Positions 19,913-29,560 of a DNA stretch of 64,000 nt are shown piece by piece. The stretch comes from Kibdelosporangium sp. MJ126-NF4 (GTDB taxonomy: Bacteria > Actinomycetota > Actinomycetes > Mycobacteriales > Pseudonocardiaceae). A program made the translations under genes and the position numbers. The notes beneath the pieces are model-generated. The model was not told the origin of the DNA. It was given only the letters and a program-made list of their open reading frames with translations, and made no database searches. The stretch is taken from the NCBI RefSeq assembly GCF_000826545.1, contig NZ_CDME01000021.1, positions 29,076-93,075 of the forward strand. Reading direction: 5' to 3'. Numbering within the stretch: the first letter of the stretch is position 1; each line of letters opens with the position of its first letter.

Positions 19913-21406
19913 GTGTCGGTCAGTCGACGAGTGGTCCTACGGGCAAGCGCGGCAGCCGCGCTGACATTGGGATATGGAAGCACTCCGGCAGGTGCCGACG
20001 CGGCGCGCACAAGGCTCGACGCCGACGGCGCCGCCTGGCGAGAACTACGCCAGGTCCTGAGCCCGGCTGCCCAGCTCTACCGTCCCGGTGACCGGGACTA
20101 CTCGGCCCACGCCACGGCCGACAACCAGCGCTACGTCTCCACCCGCCCTGCCGGGGTGCTCGCCTGCGCCACCGAGGAGGACGTGCAGACCGCACTTCGC
20201 TGGTGCGCCAAGCACGGCATGCCCTTCGCGCCACGGTCTGGCGGCCACAACTACGCCGGATACTCGACCACGACCGGTCTGGTGATCAGCCTGCGGGCCA
20301 TGAAGCACGTGCGCCCACAGGGCCAGCAGCTCCACCTGGGTGGTGGCGCCACCAACTCCGATGTGTACGCGGCCCGCGACGCGGGACTGTACTTTCCGGG
20401 CGGGCGCTGCCCCGGTGTCGGGGTGGCGGGCCTGACGCTCGGTGGCGGGCTCGGCTTCAACGACCGCAAGTGGGGCTTGACATGTGACCGGCTCGTCGAG
20501 ACCCGGGTCGTGCTCGCCGATGGAACCGTGGTGCGTGCCGCCGAGGACGAGAACCCCGATCTGTTCTGGGCGTGTCGCGGCGGCGCGGGTGGAAACTTCG
20601 GCGTCAACACCGCCTTCGTATTCGACTGCGTACCGGTGGACCGGCTGCGCGCCACCGTCTTCAACCTCTCCTTCAGCCTGAGCGCGGGCCAGGACGTGGT
20701 GGACGAGCTCCAGCACCTCCTGGACACGGATCGCTCGGATGACCTGGACGTCCGGATCGGCTTCAAACACGCGGGCGACGGCACGACCGCCCTGTGGGTC
20801 CTCGGACAGCGCCTCGGCGATGAGGACACCCTGCGCCGTCTCTTCGGGCCGCTGCTGAGGCTGCATCCGAACACTGTCCTCATTGAGGAGCGCGGCTTCT
20901 GGACCGCGCAGGACTACCTGATGGAAAACCCGGGCCCGAAGGACTGTTACGCCTCCAGATCCCTCGTTCCCGACCAGTGGCTGTGCCCGGACACCGTGGC
21001 TGCCGTCGTCGATTGGACCCGTACGTGGCGTCCTGGTTCCGCAAAGGCGACCGGTTATGTGACGCTGTTCGCCATGGGCGGCGCCAGCTCCGCGCCTCGA
21101 CCGGACGAGACCGCCTATCCGCACCGTGGGGCGACCTTCGTCATCGACATCGGTACCCATTGGCAGCCAGGCACCGCGCCCAGCCAGGTGCGCGCCCTGC
21201 TGACGCAGACCCGTGTCATGCACCACACACTGCGCCGACGCCTGGACACCGACGCGGCCTACGTCAACTTCCCCGACCCCGACCTGCGCAGCTGGCAGCA
21301 TGCCTACTACGGCAGTAACTACCAGCGCCTCGCACAGGTCAAGCACCAGTACGACCCCACCGGTTTGTTCCGCTATGCGCAGGCCATCGACCGGCCCGAG
21401 CGCTAA
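19913..21406 (+). CDS. Tat-exported FAD-linked oxidase, second BBE homologue
   Basis: 497-aa oxidase of the same family as the gene at 1824-3287 but clearly diverged. A Tat signal (SRRVVLRASAAAAL) is followed by GADA, with no lipobox, so it is likely released outside. His112 (RSGGHNYAGY) and Cys166 (GRCPGVG) predict bicovalent FAD, and GLTLGGGLGF follows. The C-terminal YYGSNYQRL is the BBE tail. GTG start with GGGAGG eight bases upstream. It starts a run of three exported proteins (oxidase, PhoD, amidase) on the same strand. Confidence 0.87.
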   Translation: MSVSRRVVLRASAAAALTLGYGSTPAGADAARTRLDADGAAWRELRQVLSPAAQLYRPGDRDYSAHATADNQRYVSTRPAGVLACATEEDVQTALRWCAKHGMPFAPRSGGHNYAGYSTTTGLVISLRAMKHVRPQGQQLHLGGGATNSDVYAARDAGLYFPGGRCPGVGVAGLTLGGGLGFNDRKWGLTCDRLVETRVVLADGTVVRAAEDENPDLFWACRGGAGGNFGVNTAFVFDCVPVDRLRATVFNLSFSLSAGQDVVDELQHLLDTDRSDDLDVRIGFKHAGDGTTALWVLGQRLGDEDTLRRLFGPLLRLHPNTVLIEERGFWTAQDYLMENPGPKDCYASRSLVPDQWLCPDTVAAVVDWTRTWRPGSAKATGYVTLFAMGGASSAPRPDETAYPHRGATFVIDIGTHWQPGTAPSQVRALLTQTRVMHHTLRRRLDTDAAYVNFPDPDLRSWQHAYYGSNYQRLAQVKHQYDPTGLFRYAQAIDRPER

Positions 21407-21588
21407 ATACGGTGCCCTCCGGGTGCTCGGATCGCATCGTTCCTTCGTGCCGTGTGTGAACGGTTGGCGATCCAGGAGGCGTTGGCAGCAAAATCTGACT
21501 GTTCATTCCGAGCTAACCCGAGCTTGAGATGGCGGTTGCGCTGCCGGGTGAGGGTGACGGACCAGTAGACCCCGAACTGGGAGGTACT

Positions 21589-23124
21589 GTGTCCGTTCCC
21601 ACCACACCCTCACGTCGTTCCGTCCTGCTTGGCGGCGCTGCGGCCTTAGGCCTGACTGCGCTGGGGACCACGCAGGCCAGCGCGTCCGCCGACCGGCTCA
21701 CCGATCCCTTCACGCTCGGTATCGCCTCCGGCGACCCGGATCACCACAGTGTCGTGCTGTGGACGCGACTGGCGCAGAATCCATTGGCGGATAACGGTCT
21801 TGGCGGCATGCCTGACCGTCCTTACCTGGTCGAGTGGGAGATCGCCACCGACGAGCGGTTCCGCCGGACTGTCCGGCGTGGTGTCGAGCTGGCGCGGCCG
21901 CAGTCGGCGCACAGCGTGCACGTCGAGGTCGAAGGGCTGCGGCCGGGTTCGGAGTACTTCTACCGATTCCGTACGCAGGGCCACATTTCCGAGGCCGGGC
22001 GGACTCGCACCGCTCCAGCGCCTGGCACGCTCCGCACGGATCTGACGATGTGTTTCGCGTCCTGCAGCCACTTCGGCGCCGGTCACTTCACGGCGTACAA
22101 GCGTCTCGCCGAGGACGAGCCGGGTTTGATCCTGCACCTCGGTGACTACCAGTACGAGTACGCGGCGGGCGCCAACGACGTGCGCAAGGTTCTCGGGCCG
22201 GAGACGCGCACGTTGGAGAACTACCGGTTGCGGCACGCGCAGTACAAGACCGACCCGGACTTGCAGCTCGCACACGCCACCGCGCCATGGCTCGTCGTCT
22301 GGGATGATCATGAGACGGAAAACAACTGGGCCGACGAGGTTCCCGAGCAGCCCGACCCGGATTTCCTGACACGCCGCAAGAACGCGTTCCAGGCGTACTA
22401 CGAGAACATGCCGTTGCGCCGCACCGCACGGCCACGTGGCATCGACATGCAGCTCTACCGCCGTCTCCAGTGGGGCAACCTGATCAACTTCCACATGCTC
22501 GACACCCGCCAGTACCGCGACGACCAGGCATGCGGTGACGGCGTCAAGGCCAACTGCGACGCGCGGCTGGAGCCGACCCGTTCCATCACCGGCGAGGAGC
22601 AGGAGCGGTGGTTGCTCGACGGTCTGCGGCGGTCGCGGGCCCGCTGGGACGTGCTCGGCCAGCAGGTTTTCTTCGCGCAGATCGACCTCACGCCCGGCGC
22701 GGCCCAGGGATACAACATGGACGCGTGGGACGGCTACAAGGCCAACCGCGACCGGATCGCCGCAGGGCTGGGCACAACCCGTAACGGTGTCGTGCTGACC
22801 GGTGACGTGCACCGGCACTGGGCCGCCGAGATCAAGTCCGACTACACCGACCCTGGTTCGCGGGGCGTGGGCACGGAGCTCGTCACCACGTCGATCACCA
22901 GCGGCGGCGACGGCAACGACGACCCGAACGCGGCCGTGCTCGCCGAGAACCCGCACGTCAAGTTCCACAAGAACCGGCGCGGGTACATCCGGACGAAGTT
23001 CACCGCCGACGAGCTGCGGGCGGACTACCGGATCTTGCCGCACGTGCGGCAGCCTGGTGCGGAGGCGTCGACCGCCGTCAGCTTCGTGGTCGCCGACCGC
23101 GACCCGAGCCTGCACCCTGCGTAA
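21589..23124 (+). CDS. phoD: Alkaline phosphatase D (PhoD family), Tat-exported
   Basis: 511 aa. PhoD enzymes are secreted Ca2+/Fe3+-dependent phosphodiesterases/monoesterases that release phosphate outside the cell. A Tat signal (TPSRRSVLLGG, cleavage near ASA) is followed by an N-terminal Ig-like domain (TLGIASGDPDHHSVVLWTRL). The metallophosphatase domain shows FASCSHFG, HLGDYQYEY, WDDHETENNWA and LTGDVHRHW. The GTG at 21589 is chosen because GGGAGG lies just before it and the Tat signal starts there; an ATG 60 bases upstream would precede the ribosome site. Confidence 0.92.
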   Translation: MSVPTTPSRRSVLLGGAAALGLTALGTTQASASADRLTDPFTLGIASGDPDHHSVVLWTRLAQNPLADNGLGGMPDRPYLVEWEIATDERFRRTVRRGVELARPQSAHSVHVEVEGLRPGSEYFYRFRTQGHISEAGRTRTAPAPGTLRTDLTMCFASCSHFGAGHFTAYKRLAEDEPGLILHLGDYQYEYAAGANDVRKVLGPETRTLENYRLRHAQYKTDPDLQLAHATAPWLVVWDDHETENNWADEVPEQPDPDFLTRRKNAFQAYYENMPLRRTARPRGIDMQLYRRLQWGNLINFHMLDTRQYRDDQACGDGVKANCDARLEPTRSITGEEQERWLLDGLRRSRARWDVLGQQVFFAQIDLTPGAAQGYNMDAWDGYKANRDRIAAGLGTTRNGVVLTGDVHRHWAAEIKSDYTDPGSRGVGTELVTTSITSGGDGNDDPNAAVLAENPHVKFHKNRRGYIRTKFTADELRADYRILPHVRQPGAEASTAVSFVVADRDPSLHPA

Positions 23125-23219
23125 CTCAGACACGAACTGAGCTGATTGGCCGCAAGTTGTTGACGAGCAGGGCGCTGGGGCCCAGAGTAGGCGTGACCTC
23201 GTCACCGGGAGAAATCGCC

Positions 23220-25130
23220 ATGCGCCCTGCTCTCATCCTGGCCACGGTCACCGGCCTTGTGTTCGGCGTGACCCCAGCCAGCGCTGCCCCCGCCGACCAG
23301 GCACGCCAGCGCGCGTTCAGCGCTGCCGCGGCCGAGTTCGGCATACCGGAATCCGTGCTCCTCGGTGTGTCCTATTTAGAGTCCAAATGGGACGCCAACG
23401 CCGGAACTCCGAGTACCAGTGCCGGTTACGGCCCGATGCACCTCACCGACGTGCGGACCGCGAATCCCGTCGGCGGCACACACCACGACGGCGCCGAGGA
23501 CCCACGCGGCGACGATGCCCGGCCGCCGCTGCACCTTCCGCCCGCCCAGCCGGTCGAAGCGGTCCCCTCGCTGCTGACGGTCGACCAGGCGTCGACGCTG
23601 ACCGGCGTGCCCACCGCGCGACTGCGCAGCGACACCGAGCAGAACATCCGCGGCGGCGCGGCACTGCTTGCCAAGTACCAGAAGGACATCGGCGTCGACA
23701 GCGACAACCCGGCCGACTGGTACGGCGCGGTCGCCCGCTACGGCGGCGCCGAGGACACCGGCGCGGCGGGGACGTTCGCCGACGAGGTGTTCGCGACCAT
23801 CAGCTCCGGCGTCGACCGGGTCACCGACGACGGCCAGCACGTGCGGCTCGCCCCGACACCGGTCACGCCGAACAAGGGGCTGCTGGACCGGACCGGACTG
23901 AGGAAGTCCACTTCGGACAACACGGAGTGCCCGCGCAGCCTCGCCTGTGAGTGGATTCCCGCGGCCTACGCGGAGTACATCAACGACAAGGGCCAGCTCA
24001 CGTACGGCAACCACGACAAGGGCAACCGGCCGGAGTCGCAGGAGATCAAGTACATCGTCATCCACGACACCGAGGGCTACTACCCGAACGTCATCAACAT
24101 GACGCAGGACCCGAAGTGGGCGAGCTGGCAGTACACGCTCCGGTCGGCCGACGGGCACGTGGCCCAGCACATCAAGCACAAGGACGTGGCCTGGCAGGCG
24201 GGCAACTGGTTCGTCAACTCGAAGTCGATCGGCCTCGAGCACGAGGGCTTCGCCAAGCTCGGCACCTGGTACACCGAGGCGATGTACCGCTCGTCCGCGA
24301 AGCTCGTGCGTTACCTCGCGGCGAAGTACCGGATTCCGATGGACCGCGCACACATCATCGGCCACGACAACGTGCCCGGTATTCGCCCCGGCACGGTCAA
24401 GGACATGCACTGGGACCCGGGCCCCTACTGGGACTGGGCGCACTACTTCGACCTGCTGGGCGCGCCACTGCGGCCGACGGTCAACCTCGGCCTGGTCACG
24501 ATCAAGCCTGACTTCGCGAACAACAAGCCCACGTTCGTCGGCTGCGTCAAGGCTGGTGAGCCGTGCACCCCGCGCGGCTCGACCTCGGTCATCCTGCACA
24601 CCGAACCCCGCACGGACGCACCGTTGTTGAAGGACATCGGGCTGCGGCCGGACGGGTCACCCGGGACCATGGAGGTCTCCGACATCAGCAGCCGGGTGGA
24701 GACTGGCCAGCAGTTCGCGGTCGCCGACGTCCGCGGCGACTGGACCGCGATCTGGTACCTGGGGCAGAAGGGCTGGTTCCACAACCCCCGCAAGGCACCG
24801 ACCGCCCTCGGCACGGGTGGACTCGTGGCCACGCCCAAGAAGGGCAAGGCCACGATCCCGGTCTACGGCAGGGCGTTCCCCGAGTCGGCCGCGTACCCGC
24901 CGAACGTCCCCGACCAGGGCGAGATCCCGTTGCAGTACACGCTTTCCGCTGGTGAGCGGTACTCCGTCGGGCAGGTGCTGTCGTCCGAGTACTACTGGGC
25001 GAACACGTTCGATCCCTCGAACCACACCGTGGTGAAGGGCAAGACGAAGTACGTCCAGATCCAGTTCGGGCACCGGATCATGTTCGTCAAGGCCTCGGAT
25101 GTCGACGTGAAACCGTCGTTCCTGCGCTAG
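23220..25130 (+). CDS. Secreted N-acetylmuramoyl-L-alanine amidase with lysozyme-like N-terminus
   Basis: 636 aa with a Sec signal peptide (cleavage near PASAAPA). The first 70 mature residues ([20 protein letters not shown], then SAGYGPMHL) look like a lytic transglycosylase segment with a possible catalytic Glu near residue 53. An Amidase_2/PGRP domain spans about residues 275-415, with zinc ligands in [17 protein letters not shown] and HWDPGP. The C-terminus has two SH3-like stretches that may bind the wall. Start ATG at 23220 with GGGAG upstream. Its stop codon shares a CTAG with convergent tsaD. It likely acts in peptidoglycan remodelling. Confidence 0.88.
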   Translation: MRPALILATVTGLVFGVTPASAAPADQARQRAFSAAAAEFGIPESVLLGVSYLESKWDANAGTPSTSAGYGPMHLTDVRTANPVGGTHHDGAEDPRGDDARPPLHLPPAQPVEAVPSLLTVDQASTLTGVPTARLRSDTEQNIRGGAALLAKYQKDIGVDSDNPADWYGAVARYGGAEDTGAAGTFADEVFATISSGVDRVTDDGQHVRLAPTPVTPNKGLLDRTGLRKSTSDNTECPRSLACEWIPAAYAEYINDKGQLTYGNHDKGNRPESQEIKYIVIHDTEGYYPNVINMTQDPKWASWQYTLRSADGHVAQHIKHKDVAWQAGNWFVNSKSIGLEHEGFAKLGTWYTEAMYRSSAKLVRYLAAKYRIPMDRAHIIGHDNVPGIRPGTVKDMHWDPGPYWDWAHYFDLLGAPLRPTVNLGLVTIKPDFANNKPTFVGCVKAGEPCTPRGSTSVILHTEPRTDAPLLKDIGLRPDGSPGTMEVSDISSRVETGQQFAVADVRGDWTAIWYLGQKGWFHNPRKAPTALGTGGLVATPKKGKATIPVYGRAFPESAAYPPNVPDQGEIPLQYTLSAGERYSVGQVLSSEYYWANTFDPSNHTVVKGKTKYVQIQFGHRIMFVKASDVDVKPSFLR

Positions 25131-26176
25131 ACGTGCACGACCTCGACGGGCAGACCTGGATCTGTTGGCAACTCGAGAGATGAAGGACTGACACCGGCAG
25201 CGACGACATGAGCGCCCACCGCGGCGATCATGGCGCCGTTGTCGGTGCACAGCCGGGGTCGCGGCACCCTGAGCTCGATCCCGGCCGCCGCGCAGCGCTC
25301 GCGCGCCAGCTCGGAGAGCCGCGAGTTCGCCGCCACACCACCGGAAATGACGAGGGTGCCGATCTCGAGCTCCTTGGCCGCCCTGATCGCCTTCGCGGTC
25401 AGCACGTCCGCGACGGACTCCTGGAACGACGCGCAGACGTCCTCGACCGGGATCGGTTTCCCCTCGGCCTCGCGGGCCTCGACCCACCGGGCGACCGCGG
25501 TCTTCAGTCCGGAGAACGAGAAGTCGAACTTCGGGTCGCGCGGGCCGGTCAGGCCGCGGGGGAACCTGATCGCGTTCGGATCGCCCTGCTTCGCTGCCTT
25601 GTCGATGGGCGGGCCACCGGGGTAGGGCAGGCCGATGATCCGCGCGACCTTGTCGTAGGCCTCGCCCGCCGCGTCGTCGATGGTCGAGCCGATCTCGGTG
25701 ATCCTGCCCGCGAGGTCCTCGACCTTCAGCAACTGCGTGTGCCCGCCGGAAACCAGCAACGCCAGGCATTCCGACGGCAGCGGGCCGTGCTGCAGGGTGT
25801 CCGCGGCCACGTGCCCGGCCAGGTGGTTCACGCCATACAGCGGAACATCCAGCGCGGCGGCGTACGCCTTCGCGGCGGAGACGCCGACGAGCAGCGCACC
25901 GGCGAGGCCAGGACCGCACGTCACCGCGATGGCATCCACATTGGACAGCGAGAGTCCCGACTCGTCCAGCGCGCGTTCCATGGTCGGCACCATGGCTTCC
26001 AGGTGCGCGCGGCTGGCGACCTCGGGGACCACACCGCCGAACCGGGCGTGCTGGTCCACACTGGACGCCACCTGGTCGGCGAGCAGGGTCATACCGCCGT
26101 CCGCCGCGAGCCGGACGATGCCGACGCCGGTCTCGTCGCACGAGCTCTCGATGCCGAGAACTATCTTGTCACTCAC
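25127..26176 (-). CDS. tsaD: tRNA t6A37 threonylcarbamoyltransferase TsaD
   Basis: 349 aa, the usual length. With TsaB and TsaE it transfers the threonylcarbamoyl group to A37 of ANN-decoding tRNAs. Visible signatures are [10 protein letters not shown] at the start, the metal-binding [16 protein letters not shown] and the C-terminal [12 protein letters not shown] start at 26176, overlapping the rimI stop (GTGA). The order tsaB-rimI-tsaD with 4-base overlaps is conserved. Here it is separated from groES-groEL by an 8-kb insertion of unrelated genes. Confidence 0.97.
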   Translation of the reverse strand: MSDKIVLGIESSCDETGVGIVRLAADGGMTLLADQVASSVDQHARFGGVVPEVASRAHLEAMVPTMERALDESGLSLSNVDAIAVTCGPGLAGALLVGVSAAKAYAAALDVPLYGVNHLAGHVAADTLQHGPLPSECLALLVSGGHTQLLKVEDLAGRITEIGSTIDDAAGEAYDKVARIIGLPYPGGPPIDKAAKQGDPNAIRFPRGLTGPRDPKFDFSFSGLKTAVARWVEAREAEGKPIPVEDVCASFQESVADVLTAKAIRAAKELEIGTLVISGGVAANSRLSELARERCAAAGIELRVPRPRLCTDNGAMIAAVGAHVVAAGVSPSSLELPTDPGLPVEVVHV

Positions 26177-26637
26177 TGGGTTCTCCCCGGCCTGGCCATG
26201 GTGTACGCGTCCGCGCCCGACGGCTGGTAGTACCGCCTGCGCAGACCGATCTGTTCGAAGCCGTGTGCCTCGTAGAGCTTGATCGCGGCCACGTTGTCCG
26301 TCCGTACCTCGAGGAACACGGGCGCGTGCACGTTGTCCGCGTGGTCGAGCAGGTCCCGCAGCAGCGCCTTGCCGATCCCCTGTCCCTGGAACTCCGGGTC
26401 GACGCCGATGGTGTGGATCTCGCACTCGTAGCTGGTGGGCCCGCCCAGCACCGAGATGCCCGCATAGCCGACGAGCCCGACCGGATCGGAATGCGCGGCG
26501 ACGTAGTGGTTGCCGTTCTCCAGCTCGTACTGGAAGGCGCGGACACTCCACGGATCCTCGCCGGGGAACAGCACCTTCTCCAGTTCGGCGCAGCGCGGAA
26601 GATCCTCGCCGCGCAACGGTTCGAGTCGGACTGTCAC
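26173..26637 (-). CDS. rimI: Ribosomal protein alanine N-acetyltransferase RimI
   Basis: 154-aa GNAT enzyme that acetylates protein N-termini, classically ribosomal protein S18. The acetyl-CoA loop [16 protein letters not shown] and the [20 protein letters not shown] segment are diagnostic. GTG start at 26637 overlaps the tsaB stop, and its stop overlaps the tsaD start, so the three genes are translationally coupled. Confidence 0.95.
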   Translation of the reverse strand: MTVRLEPLRGEDLPRCAELEKVLFPGEDPWSVRAFQYELENGNHYVAAHSDPVGLVGYAGISVLGGPTSYECEIHTIGVDPEFQGQGIGKALLRDLLDHADNVHAPVFLEVRTDNVAAIKLYEAHGFEQIGLRRRYYQPSGADAYTMARPGRTQ

Positions 26638-27272
26638 GCCCGGCTCACGCGCTTGCGCACACCGGGTTCGACGGCGTCGGGCCGACGCAGGTACAGCGGC
26701 GTCAACGGCGGCGGCGTCTGCCCGAACAGCGGCGCTGCGGCGAGGACCAGCCCGATCGGTGTCGGCGAGGCGGGCTCGACGGCACGCTGCAGCAGTTCGG
26801 CGCCCACCACGAGATCGGCTTCGACGCCTTCCAGGTCAGCGGGTTTGCGCACGTCCGGCCCCTCGACGCGGCGGCCGTCGCGGTAGCGCGCCCAGTACGC
26901 CTCCTTGCGGCGGGCGTCGGTGACCACGAGCAGCTGCCGCACTTCGGGGAAGTCGGCGGCGATGGCGTCCAGCGTGCACACCGGGTAGACCGGCTTGCCG
27001 AGCGCCTGCCCGAGCGCGGCGGCGGTGACCATGCCCGCGCGCAGCCCGGTGAACGGGCCAGGCCCGCACCCGCACACGACGGCGTCGAGATCGGCGAAGC
27101 CCAGCCCGGCCTCGGCGAGCGCTTCCTTGCTGTGCGGAGTCAGCAGCTCGCCGTGTGCGCGGGCGTCGACCGTGACCCGGCTGGCCAGCGTACGGGCCTG
27201 CCCCTGGTGGTCGAGGTCGACGACACCGGCGGTCACTGCGGGCGTGGCGGTGTCAAGGGCGAGAACGAGCAC
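26634..27272 (-). CDS. tsaB: tRNA t6A37 synthesis protein TsaB
   Basis: 212-aa ASKHA-fold partner of TsaD in t6A synthesis. The N-terminal [16 protein letters not shown] and the [17 protein letters not shown] loop are typical. GTG start at 27272 with no ribosome site; a TACTCT box six bases upstream suggests a leaderless transcript starting the tsaB-rimI-tsaD operon. The 56-base intergenic region is shared with the divergent MerR gene and its palindrome. Confidence 0.95.
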   Translation of the reverse strand: MLVLALDTATPAVTAGVVDLDHQGQARTLASRVTVDARAHGELLTPHSKEALAEAGLGFADLDAVVCGCGPGPFTGLRAGMVTAAALGQALGKPVYPVCTLDAIAADFPEVRQLLVVTDARRKEAYWARYRDGRRVEGPDVRKPADLEGVEADLVVGAELLQRAVEPASPTPIGLVLAAAPLFGQTPPPLTPLYLRRPDAVEPGVRKRVSRA

Positions 27273-27278
27273 TGACCA

Positions 27279-27284
27279 AGAGTA
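27279..27284 (-). promoter_or_regulatory. -10 box of leaderless tsaB promoter
   Basis: TACTCT on the minus strand, six bases before the GTG at 27272. Confidence 0.6.
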
Positions 27285-27295
27285 CGCAGGCTGGA

Positions 27296-27313
27296 CTTGA
27301 CGTCGATGTCAAG
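27296..27313. promoter_or_regulatory. MerR operator palindrome
   Basis: CTTGAC, six bases, GTCAAG, with a central TCGA. It lies four bases before the -10 box of the merR-trx promoter and between two divergent leaderless promoters, the classical place for a MerR operator. Confidence 0.7.
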
Positions 27314-27316
27314 GCC

Positions 27317-27322
27317 TAACGT
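27317..27322 (+). promoter_or_regulatory. -10 box of leaderless merR-trx promoter
   Basis: TAACGT, six bases, then ATG at 27329. The -35 region overlaps the operator palindrome. Confidence 0.6.
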
Positions 27323-27328
27323 GGACGC

Positions 27329-27703
27329 ATGATGCGGATCGGGGAGCTGGCCGAGCGCGCGGGAACAAGCACACGGTCACTGCGCTACTACGAAGCACAG
27401 GGCCTGCTGACCGCCCGGCGTGCGGCCAACGGACACCGTGAGTACGACGAGGGCGATCTGCGGCTCGTCCAGGAGATCCGTTCCCTGCTGGAGATCGGGT
27501 TCGCACTGGAGGAGACCCGCCCGTTCGTCGAGTGCCTGCGCGCCGGTCACGCCTCCGGTGACGTGTGCCCGGCGTCGATCGAGGTCTACCGCCGCAAGCT
27601 GACCGAGCTCGAGCGGGGCATCGCCCGGCTGAACGCGATCCGCGACCGGCTTGCCGCGCAACTGGACACCGTCTCGAAGGGGAAACGACCATGCTCGCGT
27701 TGA
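27329..27703 (+). CDS. MerR-family regulator of thioredoxin operon
   Basis: 124 aa. The N-terminal MerR HTH is clear (MRIGELAERAGTSTRSLRYYE, beginning at the second Met). A dimerisation helix and two cysteines (VECLRAGHASGDVC) follow; they could sense thiol oxidation or metals, but the pattern is not that of SoxR. The gene overlaps the following thioredoxin gene by 13 bases, so the two form an operon and the regulator probably controls itself and the thioredoxin from the palindrome at 27296. Confidence 0.88.
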   Translation: MMRIGELAERAGTSTRSLRYYEAQGLLTARRAANGHREYDEGDLRLVQEIRSLLEIGFALEETRPFVECLRAGHASGDVCPASIEVYRRKLTELERGIARLNAIRDRLAAQLDTVSKGKRPCSR

Positions 27704-28020
27704 CCGACTCGACCTTCAGCAGCCACCTGGCAGGCGCGGACCGGCCGGTGCTCGTCTACTTCTGGGCGACGTGGTGCCCGCCGTGCCGGATGCTCTCGCC
27801 GGTGCTCGCCGAACTGGCGACCGAGCTCGCCGACGTGCTGGAGATCGTCAAGGTGGATCTGGACGCCGAGGCCGACACCGCCCGCGGCCAGCGGATCATG
27901 GCCGCGCCGACGCTGAACCTCTACCGCGGCGGCGAGCTCGTCGGATCGATGGTCGGCGCCCGTCCCAAGCACGCGTTGCTGCGCGAACTGGAACCACACC
28001 TGTCCGTTCTCAGCCGGTAG
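27691..28020 (+). CDS. Thioredoxin-like protein with CPPC active site
   Basis: 109 aa, single thioredoxin domain. The active site is WATWCPPCRM, with CPPC in place of the usual CGPC; this changes redox potential but is found in several actinobacterial thioredoxins. The cis-Pro loop is AAPTLNLYRGG. No signal peptide, so cytoplasmic. The ATG at 27691 lies inside the MerR gene with GAAGGGGAAA upstream. The tail overlaps the convergent enoyl-CoA hydratase gene by 11 bases. Confidence 0.9.
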   Translation: MLALTDSTFSSHLAGADRPVLVYFWATWCPPCRMLSPVLAELATELADVLEIVKVDLDAEADTARGQRIMAAPTLNLYRGGELVGSMVGARPKHALLRELEPHLSVLSR

Positions 28021-28927
28021 CGACGGGGCCGTCCGCCCAGAAATCCCGTGCCAGGCCACGGCGTTCCTGCCAAAGCGTGCCCTTGGTGCGGAAGTTGAGC
28101 ACTCCGGCGCCCTGGTCGGCGTCGTCGATCTGCCACCGGCCGTTGACCGCTCCGGTCAGGCCCGCGCCGAGCTTCTCGAAGGCCTGTGCGGTCTTCAGGT
28201 CGGCCTCGGCACCGTTGTCGATGATGAACTTCAGCTGGCGCACGGACTGCTGGTTCTTGCTCAGCAGGACCTGGACCAGTTCGTTCACGGCGGCGTCGAG
28301 GCGGTCGTCCGGCACGACCCGGTTCCACAGGGTGAGCTGGGCGGCACGCTCGGCCGGGTGCAGCGCGCCGAGCAGGTTGATCTCCTTGGTCAGGCGTCGG
28401 CCGACCAGCCGAGCCATCCGGGTGGTCCCGCCCCAGCCGGGCGTGATCCCGAGGTCGACCTCGGGCATGCCCCACCGGGCGCTGGCCGCCGCGACGACGA
28501 AGTCGCAGGCCATGGTGATCTCCAGGCCGCCGCCCACCGCGTACCCGTCGACCCTCGCGATGGTGACCTTGTCCAGGGCCGCCAAGGTGTCGGCCATGTG
28601 CTGGTACCCGGTCACCCGGCGCATGGCCTGGTTGGGGTTGCCCCACGTGTGCATCTCGGTGATGTCGTCCCCGGCGCAGAACGTCCCGCCCGCGCCCCGG
28701 ATCACCAGCACGTTGATGGTGTCGCTGTCGCGCACCACTTCCAGGACGTGAATGAGCTCGTCGGACAGCGCGACCGACAGCGCGTTGCGCGCGTGGGGCC
28801 GGTTCAGCGTGATGGTCGCGACCTTTCCCTCCTCTTCGAACAGGAGGTGCTCGTACGGCCCCGTGATGTTGTGCGCGGTCGGCGCGCCCACCACGGGTAC
28901 GGCCATGAGTTCGTCCCACTCGCCCAT
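28010..28927 (-). CDS. Enoyl-CoA hydratase/isomerase family protein
   Basis: 305-aa crotonase-fold enzyme. The CoA-binding and oxyanion segments are visible: NRPHARNALS, GAGGTFCAGDDITEM and GYAVGGGLEITMACDF; GMPEVDLGITPGWGG is the usual late signature. The substrate is not predictable; the family includes hydratases, isomerases and dehalogenases. The ATG at 28927 is chosen for GGAGG seven bases upstream. It is divergent from an HxlR regulator, and a 19-bp inverted repeat between them makes it the likely target. Confidence 0.85.
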   Translation of the reverse strand: MGEWDELMAVPVVGAPTAHNITGPYEHLLFEEEGKVATITLNRPHARNALSVALSDELIHVLEVVRDSDTINVLVIRGAGGTFCAGDDITEMHTWGNPNQAMRRVTGYQHMADTLAALDKVTIARVDGYAVGGGLEITMACDFVVAAASARWGMPEVDLGITPGWGGTTRMARLVGRRLTKEINLLGALHPAERAAQLTLWNRVVPDDRLDAAVNELVQVLLSKNQQSVRQLKFIIDNGAEADLKTAQAFEKLGAGLTGAVNGRWQIDDADQGAGVLNFRTKGTLWQERRGLARDFWADGPVATG

Positions 28928-28940
28928 GTCGGTTCCTCCG

Positions 28941-28996
28941 GTTGGTTTCGATTTGCTACTCACGCTAGCGCGAGAAGGTAGCAAATCGCAACCAAC
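28941..28996. promoter_or_regulatory. HxlR operator: wide 19-bp inverted repeat
   Basis: Arms 28941-28959 (GTTGGTTTCGATTTGCTAC) and 28978-28996 match in inverted orientation at 18 of 19 positions around an 18-base spacer that holds CGCTAGCG. It lies between the divergent hydratase and hxlR genes, just upstream of both. Confidence 0.75.
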
Positions 28997-29001
28997 TGGA
29001 T

Positions 29002-29007
29002 TAGCAT
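29002..29007 (+). promoter_or_regulatory. -10 box of leaderless hxlR promoter
   Basis: TAGCAT, six bases, then ATG at 29014. Confidence 0.6.
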
Positions 29008-29013
29008 TCGGCC

Positions 29014-29460
29014 ATGACCGACAGCACCCGTCCGCATCGGGACTCCGTGGAGGCCGCCGTCGCCCTGATCCCGGACCGGTGGACGTTCCTGGTGCTGCGC
29101 GAGTGCTTCTTCGGGGTGCGGCGGTTCGCCGAGTTCCACCGCAACCTCGGCGTCGCCCGCAACATCCTGTCCGACCGGCTGGACAAGCTCGTCCACTCCG
29201 GCGTCCTGGAACGACACCGCTACAGCGACCGGCCTCCCCGCGAGGAATACCGCCTGACCGCCAAGGGCGACGACCTCTACGGCATCGTCGTGGCGCTCAT
29301 GTACTGGGCCGACCGATGGCTCACCGACGACCCGCCCCTCACGTTGAGCCACCACGCCGACGGCGGCGCTGTCGAGCAAGTCCTACGATGCGCCACCTGC
29401 GGCAAGGAACTCGGCATCCACGACGTCACCTACCACGTGAACGCCGGTCACGACCGATAA
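29014..29460 (+). CDS. HxlR-family transcriptional regulator
   Basis: 148 aa. Winged helix with the family signature IPDRWTFLVLRECFFGVRRF, then LDKLVHSGVLERHRY and YRLTAKGDDLYGIV. The C-terminus adds a CATCGKELG segment with two Cys, common in this group and possibly metal- or electrophile-responsive. It is divergent from the enoyl-CoA hydratase gene with a long inverted repeat between them, so it probably represses that gene and itself. Confidence 0.88.
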   Translation: MTDSTRPHRDSVEAAVALIPDRWTFLVLRECFFGVRRFAEFHRNLGVARNILSDRLDKLVHSGVLERHRYSDRPPREEYRLTAKGDDLYGIVVALMYWADRWLTDDPPLTLSHHADGGAVEQVLRCATCGKELGIHDVTYHVNAGHDR

Positions 29461-29560
29461 CGCAGGCCGTCCATGAGCAGGTCGAGCAACTATGGCAGGT
29501 GTCGCTCGCCACACTGGGCTGACTGGGCCGACCGGGCTTCATCCCGGCATAGTGGCGTGC

